Source: Lachnospiraceae bacterium UBA1712
Lineage (GTDB): Bacteria; Bacillota; Clostridia; Lachnospirales; Lachnospiraceae
Direction of reading: 5' to 3'
Assembly: GCA_002317175.1 (NCBI GenBank)
Contig: DCJA01000018.1
Span: 104,127-119,648, forward strand
DNA length: 15,522 bases
Of the stretch, positions 1-5,709 are shown piece by piece. The position numbers were made by a program, and so were the translations under genes. Each line of letters opens with the position of its first letter. Position 1 is the stretch's first letter. The notes beneath the pieces were generated by a model that saw only the letters and a program-made list of their open reading frames with translations, had not been told where the DNA came from and made no database searches.

Positions 1-24
1 GTCTGCCAATTCCGCCATATCCGC
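1..24 (-). tRNA. tRNA-Leu, 5' end only (cut by window edge)
   Basis: Read on the minus strand from 24, the sequence is the 5' acceptor strand plus D-arm of a leucine tRNA (GCGGATATGGCGGAATTGGC and on). It matches the first 24 bases of the neighbouring copy at 25-81 except for one base in the D-loop (T here, C there). The rest lies outside the window, so whether this copy is complete and what its anticodon is cannot be seen. The leucine assignment is by similarity to the adjacent copy. Confidence 0.6.
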
Positions 25-81
25 TTATTGAAGAGCACCAGAACCTAAATCTAGCGCGTCTGCCAGTTCCGCCATATCCGC
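25..81 (-). tRNA. tRNA-Leu(UAG), truncated after the variable arm (probable pseudo-tRNA)
   Basis: The minus strand from 81 gives a 7-base acceptor strand GCGGATA, a leucine-type D-arm (GCG...CGC) and an anticodon arm CTAGA-TTTAGGT-TCTGG. The anticodon is UAG, at 47 to 45, so it would read CUA codons. A start of a long variable arm (TGCT...) follows, and then the sequence runs directly into the 5' end of a second tRNA-Leu at 24. The T-arm and the 3' acceptor strand are absent, so about 57 of the usual 85 or so bases remain and no mature tRNA can fold from this copy alone. The upstream promoter is perfect, so the fragment is probably transcribed as a leader to the next tRNA. An assembly collapse between two similar tRNA genes is the main alternative. 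Confidence 0.72.
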
Positions 82-107
82 GTATCAATTTCTCAATCAA
101 CTATTGT

Positions 108-136
108 ATTATACGCATTACGCCAAATACTGTCAA
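108..136 (-). promoter_or_regulatory. Consensus sigma-70 promoter for the tRNA-Leu genes
   Basis: Minus strand: -35 TTGACA at 136-131, a 17-base spacer, and -10 TATAAT at 113-108. Both hexamers match consensus exactly. The predicted start is near 101, about 20 bases before the tRNA 5' end at 81. The -35 box contains the TGA stop codon of the upstream MATE gene. Strong consensus promoters are typical of stable RNA genes. Confidence 0.85.
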
Positions 137-1521
137 TTATTTCCAACCTTACTGATTATCTCACGGTTGATCTTAATAAGGAATAAAGCTGTCACAGTAA
201 AGCTCATACCTTCTGCGATTGGAAATGCCCACCATACATTATTAACTTCACCAGTAAGACTGAGAAGATATGCAGCAGGCAGAAGCACAACAATCTGTCG
301 CATAATAGAGTTTATCATACTGTATACTGCTTTACCCAATGCCTGGAACACTGAACCGATTATTATACAGAAGGCAGCTATTGGGAAGTGAACACTGATA
401 ATACGAAGTGCCGGTATACCCATACTGAGCATATGCTCTGATGCATCAAACATCAAAAGCAGTTTGTCCGTAAGCAGCCAGAATACCACAGTTCCTGTTG
501 TCATAATGGCAAATGCATAAGCACAGGACAATTTGATGGTTGATACCATTCTGCTTCTCTTCTGCGCTCCAAAGTTATAGGCAATAATAGGCACCATACC
601 ATTGTTAAGACCGAAAATTGGCATGAATACAAAGCTCTGTAGCTTGAAGTAAACACCAAATACTGCAGTCGCAGTTGAAGAAAACTCAATAAGAATCTTA
701 TTAAGTCCATATACCATCAGGGAACCAATGGACTGCATGATAATAGATGGAAGACCAACTGAATATATTTTCTTTATTACCTCTATATCAGGTCTGAAAC
801 CCTTAAACTGAAAATGAATCTCATGATTGCACTTAATATTCATTATAAATGCTAATATAGCAGCAACAATCTGTCCTATAACAGTTGCAATGGCAGCACC
901 CTTTACTCCAAGAGCAGGAAAGCCCAATAAACCAAATATCAGGATAGGATCAAGAATAAGATTAATAACCGCGCCAGTTGTCTGGGTTATCATGGTATGC
1001 ACTGTTCGCCCAGTTGACTGAAGTAGTCGCTCAAAAATAAACTGGAAATATATACCCACTGATACACAGCATACTATTGTAAGATAATCTACTCCATAGC
1101 CTACAATCTCCATATCTGAAGTCTGGCTCATATAGAAAGGCTTAACCACCAATAAACCAACAAATACAAATATCACAAAATTAATCAGCGAAAGGAATAT
1201 ACCATTCATGGCTGCTTTGTTAACGCTGTTATAGTCTTTCTCTCCCAAAGACTTTGAGAGTATCGCATTAACTCCGACTCCCATTCCACCTCCAAGTGCA
1301 ATCATTATAGACTGCAATGGAAATGCAAGTGATACCGCTGTAAGTGCATTTTCGCATATTCTTGCAACAAATATTGAATCTACTACATTATATAAAGCCT
1401 GAACCAGCATGGAAATCATGATTGGCAGAGACATATTTAACAGAAGCTTATTAACTGGGAGAACTCCCATCTTATTCTCTACTATTTCTTCAGGAATATC
1501 TTTTTTTATTTCTTCACTCAT
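133..1521 (-). CDS. MATE family multidrug efflux transporter
   Basis: The 462-residue integral membrane protein fits the usual length of MATE (multi-antimicrobial extrusion) transporters, which export drugs or metabolites in exchange for Na+ or H+. After a short charged cytoplasmic tail (residues 1-25) the first helix region carries the family pattern PIMISMLVQALYNVVDSIFV (about 33-52). The glycine-rich GGGMGVGVNAILSKSLGE (about 77-94) comes next, followed by alternating hydrophobic segments consistent with 12 helices and the two-fold internal repeat of the family. The ATG at 1521 is preceded by TGAGG eight bases upstream. A promoter lies at 1582-1611 and the preceding gene is terminated at 1644-1673, so it is probably monocistronic. 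Its stop codon is embedded in the tRNA promoter. The substrate cannot be told from sequence. The family call is firm; the subgroup (NorM-like or DinF-like) is not resolved. Confidence 0.93.
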   Translation of the reverse strand: MSEEIKKDIPEEIVENKMGVLPVNKLLLNMSLPIMISMLVQALYNVVDSIFVARICENALTAVSLAFPLQSIMIALGGGMGVGVNAILSKSLGEKDYNSVNKAAMNGIFLSLINFVIFVFVGLLVVKPFYMSQTSDMEIVGYGVDYLTIVCCVSVGIYFQFIFERLLQSTGRTVHTMITQTTGAVINLILDPILIFGLLGFPALGVKGAAIATVIGQIVAAILAFIMNIKCNHEIHFQFKGFRPDIEVIKKIYSVGLPSIIMQSIGSLMVYGLNKILIEFSSTATAVFGVYFKLQSFVFMPIFGLNNGMVPIIAYNFGAQKRSRMVSTIKLSCAYAFAIMTTGTVVFWLLTDKLLLMFDASEHMLSMGIPALRIISVHFPIAAFCIIIGSVFQALGKAVYSMINSIMRQIVVLLPAAYLLSLTGEVNNVWWAFPIAEGMSFTVTALFLIKINREIISKVGNN

Positions 1522-1581
1522 CTGTATACCTCAGATATCTGGCATATATCTAATAAAAACCTCAAAATCGCAACATTGACT

Positions 1582-1611
1582 AGTATACAATAAAAAAAGT
1601 AATAAAATCAA
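1582..1611 (-). promoter_or_regulatory. Putative sigma-70 promoter of the MATE gene
   Basis: Minus strand: -35 TTGATT at 1611-1606, an 18-base spacer, and -10 TATACT at 1587-1582. The predicted start is near 1575, giving a leader of roughly 50 bases before the ATG at 1521. It sits just downstream of the terminator that closes the preceding transcription unit. Confidence 0.6.
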
Positions 1612-1643
1612 TGATTTTCTTCAAGCAGATACTGTAGACAAAT

Positions 1644-1673
1644 AAAGGTGATTACGAAATCGTAATCACCTTT
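1644..1673 (-). terminator. Rho-independent terminator after the chemoreceptor gene
   Basis: A perfect 13-bp stem (1644-1656 with 1661-1673) closes a 4-base loop. The sequence is AAAGGTGATTACG and its complement. It is A-rich on one side and T-rich on the other, so it could work in both directions. On the minus strand it lies 27 bases after the chemoreceptor stop codon and is followed by TTTATTTG. Confidence 0.85.
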
Positions 1674-1699
1674 TAAATATCAACTATATCTTTAACAGC

Positions 1700-3706
1700 C
1701 TAGTTACCAAGATTCTTAACTGTTTCTGTTAAATCATCGCATGACTGCTTAGCTACATCACTTATAGAAGTAAGATCCTGGCTGTTCATGGCAATCTGTT
1801 CAAGTGAGCTGTTAACTCCCTGAACTCCCACATTAACCTCACTCTGTGACTGGGAAATGACATTGAGCGCATCTGACACATTGCCCATGCTGTCCGCAAT
1901 AACATTACATCCAGTAAGAAGTTTATTAGAACTCTCTGCGTAGTACTTAGCCGTATTACCATATTCAACAGCAGTATCTTCAAGCTTCGCATAATCAGGT
2001 ATAACAGTATCTTTAAGGAAATTCAGCACTGCTTCAGATTCATCACTGAGTGTCTTTACCGAACTTAATACTTCAGTAATAAGCGTATCGATCTTAGTAG
2101 TTTGCTCACTGGTTGTTGCCGCAAGCTTTCCGATTTCCTCCGCAACTACTGCAAAGCCCTTTCCGGCATCTCCTGCTCTGGCTGCTTCAATTGAAGCATT
2201 AAGTGCAAGAAGATTGGTCTGAGTAGCGATATTTTTAATAGAAGCTGATACTTCTGTAATCTCTTCGATCTTCTTTGCTTCTTCCATGGCGTTTTCAAGA
2301 TTTACTCTTGAATTTTCAGTTCTGGAAACAGCATTATTCTTGCCTTCAATAATCTCTGGAACCAGGCCATTAACCCTTGAAGTAATCTCTGTAGACTGGT
2401 TTGCAATCTCCTGAGCCTGAGCCGCAAGTTCAATAGCTTCATTCCTGCTTTCTTCACAGGAACCTGCTATGCTCTGAACGTTAGTTGTCTGAGTCTCAAT
2501 ATTTGCTCCAGTTTCTTCCATAATGGCTGAAATATCCATGATAGAATCATTGATTGCACCAACATTCTGACTAATAACTGACATGTTGTCAGAAATATCT
2601 ATAGTTTCTTCTTTTGTCTTTCTAACTACATCAATAAAGCTTGTCTTTAACTCATTTAACAGGTATTTAACCTCTTCTGTCTGAGTCATAAACTTGGTCA
2701 GCCTGAATGTATCTTTGGTATCAGAATTAAGTACATTGTCAATAACAAAATTCTCAATATCATCGAGTGGCTGTAACAGTCTGCCTATTCTCTTGACTAT
2801 AGCAATTAACAATGTCATTGTACAGAAGAATCCGAGTAAGAAAAGAAGAACTATGAATCTCTGCACCAGTCTCTCAACTACTCTTGTTTTCTGTGTAACA
2901 CCGATTGTCCATCCCGTATTATCAATCTGCTTTGTGGCTACATATACATTTTTACCATTATAATTTCTAGCCTTCATGGTATTGAACTCACCAGCTGGGA
3001 ATCCAACCTGCTCATATAGATTGGTATCACCTTCCTCGCTAGGTAAGAACTCTGCATTCTCATGAACAACTACTGCTCCGTCTGAATTAACCAGAAAAGC
3101 TGAGAAATCATCAGTAGTCAGCTTATTAACCTTCTCTACGAGAGTATCAACACAAATATCAGCAAGTACAACTGCTCTTTCTCCTGCAATCTCACATTCA
3201 GAAGAAATGGTAACTACCATCATACCAGTTGCATAATCAACATAAGGATCTGTATATGCTACATTGCCTTTGCCTGCTGCAAGCGCTGCATCCCACCAGC
3301 TTCTAGTAGTAGGATCGAGACTTGACAGGTCTGCTCTGTTGGCTGCATTAACACTCTTGTCATATTCGAAGCATACATAATACATAAGTGCATCATTGGA
3401 ACCATCAAGACACATAGCCAGATAATCCATAATCGTATCATGATCAGTATTATCCAAAAACGCCATACTATTTGATATTTCAAGCACGCTTCGCGCTTGC
3501 TGACCAAGCCAGTCAGAAATATCGTCTGCTGCCAGATCCGTCATAATGTTCATCTCTTCTTTAGTGTAACTAACAAGATTCTTATTATAGGTATATCCAG
3601 CAATTACCTGAATCACTATAAGAAGAGCAATATTACCTGCGATAATCATGTTGACTATATCACGGGCAATTGTTTTTACTTTTCGGCCTCCATTACTCTT
3701 TGCCAT
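1700..3706 (-). CDS. Methyl-accepting chemotaxis protein with dCache sensor domain
   Basis: This is a 668-residue transmembrane chemoreceptor that would pass ligand binding outside the cell to CheA/CheW and so to the flagellar motor. A short basic tail is followed by TM1 (about 17-39), an extracellular domain of dCache type (about 45-270, with RSWWDA at 135-140 and YTDPYVDYATG at 151-161, both typical) and TM2 (about 283-305). A HAMP-like region and a long coiled-coil signalling domain follow. The conserved hairpin tip is intact (about 494-525, including NLLALNASIEAARAGDAGKG). No C-terminal CheR-binding pentapeptide is present; the protein ends VKNLGN. The ATG at 3706 has AAGGGG upstream. It starts 26 bases after the stop of the GH10 xylanase gene with no visible promoter between them, so the two are probably co-transcribed. 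The ligand is unknown, but a sugar released from xylan is a reasonable guess from context. Confidence 0.94.
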   Translation of the reverse strand: MAKSNGGRKVKTIARDIVNMIIAGNIALLIVIQVIAGYTYNKNLVSYTKEEMNIMTDLAADDISDWLGQQARSVLEISNSMAFLDNTDHDTIMDYLAMCLDGSNDALMYYVCFEYDKSVNAANRADLSSLDPTTRSWWDAALAAGKGNVAYTDPYVDYATGMMVVTISSECEIAGERAVVLADICVDTLVEKVNKLTTDDFSAFLVNSDGAVVVHENAEFLPSEEGDTNLYEQVGFPAGEFNTMKARNYNGKNVYVATKQIDNTGWTIGVTQKTRVVERLVQRFIVLLFLLGFFCTMTLLIAIVKRIGRLLQPLDDIENFVIDNVLNSDTKDTFRLTKFMTQTEEVKYLLNELKTSFIDVVRKTKEETIDISDNMSVISQNVGAINDSIMDISAIMEETGANIETQTTNVQSIAGSCEESRNEAIELAAQAQEIANQSTEITSRVNGLVPEIIEGKNNAVSRTENSRVNLENAMEEAKKIEEITEVSASIKNIATQTNLLALNASIEAARAGDAGKGFAVVAEEIGKLAATTSEQTTKIDTLITEVLSSVKTLSDESEAVLNFLKDTVIPDYAKLEDTAVEYGNTAKYYAESSNKLLTGCNVIADSMGNVSDALNVISQSQSEVNVGVQGVNSSLEQIAMNSQDLTSISDVAKQSCDDLTETVKNLGN

Positions 3707-3732
3707 TTGTAATCCCCTTTCGAATTTATATT

Positions 3733-4692
3733 TTAAAAATCCATTACTCTGTAAAAAGCTTCTTTGGGCTGTCCATTATCATCAAATAATAAAGGATAGT
3801 TTCTTCTACCCATAACAGGGAAATAATTCAGCCAGCTATCACTATCGGCTACCCCCCAGAAAGTTACAGCCTCAATGTGTTTAGCATAGCTTCTCAGGAT
3901 TTTAAAAAGTTCTCCATAACGCTCAGCCTGAATTCGCTCGATTTCAGGAGTCAGACTTATCTGTGGATCCTCCTTACCTGGATGATATACCGATATGTCA
4001 AGTTCTGATATTCTCAGTTTCAGTCCAAGAGCTGCATATTCTTCTATAGAACGCTTTATCTCGTCCATGGAAGGATCATATATACTGATATGAAACTGCA
4101 TTCCCATTCCTGCAACAGGTACTCCTTCAGCAATAAGCTGCTTAAGCATCCGAACAATCTTTGCTCTCTTTTCAGGAATGCATTCGTTGTAGTCGTTGTA
4201 AAATAACTCTGTGTTAGGCATTTCCTCATGGATAACTCTAAAAATCTTGGCTATGTAATCTTCTCCAAGGATGTTTAACCACTTGGTATCACGAAGATAC
4301 TCATCCGACTTATCCTCTATAGCCTCGTTCAGTGCATCAAAAGTTTCAAAATCACCAAAGTGCTCTCTCACCAGCCTTGTATGGCTACGCAATGTATCCA
4401 GCAACTGCTCTGCTGATGCATTTTCAAAAATATAATCCGGAGTCTGATTGTGCCATACCAGCGTATGTCCATGCATAGCAATGTCATTGGCCCTGGCAAA
4501 TTCAAGTAGTTTATCCGCATTGTCAAATCTGTATTCACCAGGTTTTTGTGTCAGGCTTCCATACTTCATGGCGTTAGCGCAGGTCATACTGTTAAAATGA
4601 GTTGCAATCAGATCCGCTTTATCCAAATCATGATTTTCAAACGCAGCACCAATCCTAAAATATGGTGCGTATTTGTCTTTTAGCGCTTCCAT
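3733..4692 (-). CDS. GH10 endo-1,4-beta-xylanase, cytoplasmic type
   Basis: The 319-residue protein is a single glycoside hydrolase family 10 (beta/alpha)8 barrel that hydrolyses beta-1,4-xylosidic bonds with retention of configuration. Visible signatures are LVWHNQTPDYIF (78-89), DALNEAIED with the general acid/base Glu123 after Asn122, QFHIS with His201, and RISELDIS with the nucleophile Glu230. The substrate-lining tryptophans are in TFWGVADSDSWLNY (Trp279, Trp287). There is no signal peptide, no carbohydrate-binding module and no anchor, so it most likely acts inside the cell on imported xylo-oligosaccharides, as known for other rumen Lachnospiraceae. The ATG at 4692 overlaps the stop of a two-codon frame (ATG-TAT-TAA), with AAAGGA upstream. 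A promoter and a perfect inverted repeat precede it, and a chemoreceptor gene follows in the same unit. Confidence 0.95.
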   Translation of the reverse strand: MEALKDKYAPYFRIGAAFENHDLDKADLIATHFNSMTCANAMKYGSLTQKPGEYRFDNADKLLEFARANDIAMHGHTLVWHNQTPDYIFENASAEQLLDTLRSHTRLVREHFGDFETFDALNEAIEDKSDEYLRDTKWLNILGEDYIAKIFRVIHEEMPNTELFYNDYNECIPEKRAKIVRMLKQLIAEGVPVAGMGMQFHISIYDPSMDEIKRSIEEYAALGLKLRISELDISVYHPGKEDPQISLTPEIERIQAERYGELFKILRSYAKHIEAVTFWGVADSDSWLNYFPVMGRRNYPLLFDDNGQPKEAFYRVMDF

Positions 4693-4710
4693 TAATACAT
4701 AATCCTTTCG

Positions 4711-4732
4711 GTTAGCACTTTAGCGTGCTAAC
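4711..4732. promoter_or_regulatory. Perfect inverted repeat at the xylanase transcription start, probable operator
   Basis: GTTAGCAC, six bases, GTGCTAAC: perfect 8-base arms. On the minus strand the repeat begins seven bases after the -10 box, so it covers about +2 to +23 of the predicted transcript, a classical place for a repressor to block initiation. It could also form a hairpin in the 5' leader. It resembles half of a CIRCE element, but the spacing and inner bases differ. The binding protein is unknown. Confidence 0.6.
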
Positions 4733-4739
4733 TTGTTAC

Positions 4740-4768
4740 ATTATACGATATTACAGCTAATAAGTACA
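4740..4768 (-). promoter_or_regulatory. Putative sigma-70 promoter of the xylanase-chemoreceptor unit
   Basis: Minus strand: -10 TATAAT at 4745-4740 is a perfect match. A 17-base spacer leads to a weak -35, TGTACT, at 4768-4763. The predicted start is near 4733, directly against the inverted repeat at 4711-4732. A smaller inverted repeat, CTAAT-N6-ATTAG at 4757-4772, overlaps the -35 region. A weak -35 next to operator-like repeats fits a regulated rather than constitutive promoter. Confidence 0.55.
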
Positions 4769-4798
4769 TTAGTTATTAATAATAAGCAGTCAATAATA

Positions 4799-5626
4799 TC
4801 AGATATTTATCTCAAGCATAATTGGTCCATGGTCCTGTCTGTCACCGGAATCAAGCATATTTGACGCTGTAATCTGTTCCTTAATTCGATCGCTGACAAT
4901 AAAATAATCAATTCTCCAGCCTGAATTATTAATCTTGCTGGTCTTGATTCTCTGCGACCACCAGGAATAAGCCTTTTCAACATTGCCATTCATATATCTG
5001 AAAGAATCCACAAAGCCCTTGGCAAGAAGGTTGCTAAAGCCTGTCCTTTCCTCATCTGTAAATCCCGCAGACATATGATTGCTTGCCGGGTTGGCCAAAT
5101 CTATTTCCTCATGGGCTACATTGAAATCACCACATGCAATAACAGGCTTGTCCTTATCCAGTCCACTTAAATAATCTGCATACAATTCATCCCAACGCTG
5201 TCTTTCCGACAATCTTTTAAGTTCATCCCCTGCATTTGGAGTATATACATTGACAAAATAGAAGTTCTCAAATTCAACAGTAAGAAGACGTCCTTCATCG
5301 TCCATGGTATCCGGAGCACCTATTCTTGGGGCAGTCATTGAACCTGTTAATCCTTTCTTATAAAGAACCATAGTCCCTGCGTAGCCCTTTCTTGCAGGTG
5401 GATTAGAGCTAACCCACTCAATGCAATAGTCACTGAAGTATTCTTCCAGAATCTCTAAATGCTTGGCTGAAGGACCAGTGGAAGGCAGCTTGGTCTCCTG
5501 TATGGCAATCACATCTGCATCTTCCCCTTTAATAGTATTCAACACTTCTCTTGAAAGAAGTGCTCTGTCGGATGCAGAAGTCAATGCTGCATTAAGTGAA
5601 TCTATATTCCAGGATATTAATTTCAT
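4799..5626 (-). CDS. xth: Exodeoxyribonuclease III (AP endonuclease)
   Basis: The 275-residue protein belongs to the ExoIII/APE1 branch of the endonuclease-exonuclease-phosphatase superfamily. It cuts DNA 5' to abasic sites in base-excision repair and removes nucleotides from 3' ends. The family landmarks appear in order: MKLISWNIDS with Asn7, AIQETKL with metal-binding Glu44, NVYTPNAG with Tyr128, CGDFNVAHEEIDLANP with Asp167 and Asn169, GWRIDYFIVSD with Asp240, and SGDRQDHGPIML with the Asp265-His266 pair. All catalytic positions are present and the length is normal. The ATG at 5626 has AGGAG upstream at good spacing. The gene lies 83 bases after the diguanylate cyclase stop with no clear terminator between them, so read-through is possible. 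Homologues are named xth in Gram-negatives and exoA in Bacillus. Confidence 0.94.
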   Translation of the reverse strand: MKLISWNIDSLNAALTSASDRALLSREVLNTIKGEDADVIAIQETKLPSTGPSAKHLEILEEYFSDYCIEWVSSNPPARKGYAGTMVLYKKGLTGSMTAPRIGAPDTMDDEGRLLTVEFENFYFVNVYTPNAGDELKRLSERQRWDELYADYLSGLDKDKPVIACGDFNVAHEEIDLANPASNHMSAGFTDEERTGFSNLLAKGFVDSFRYMNGNVEKAYSWWSQRIKTSKINNSGWRIDYFIVSDRIKEQITASNMLDSGDRQDHGPIMLEINI

Positions 5627-5709
5627 TCTGTATATCTCCTCGTATTCTGCAAAAAAGACTAACTAAATAGGCCATCATCATCCAAAGATTCCCTGCCATA
5701 TCTTCAATA

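Noticed and set aside
1532..1541. Palindrome CAGATATCTG in the MATE leader
   Set aside because: Ten bases overlapping the edge of the ribosome site; too short to call an operator without comparison.
1700..3706. Amino-acid-sensing signature in the dCache domain of the chemoreceptor
   Set aside because: The R-x-W element is present (Arg135, Trp137), but the tyrosine expected five residues before the arginine is not and the next aromatic is Trp not Tyr, so an amino-acid ligand is not supported.
4711..4732. CIRCE element (HrcA operator)
   Set aside because: The outer bases TTAGCAC...GTGCTAA match, but CIRCE has TTAGCACTC-N9-GAGTGCTAA. Here only six bases separate the arms and the TC/GA pairs are missing, and no chaperone gene is nearby.
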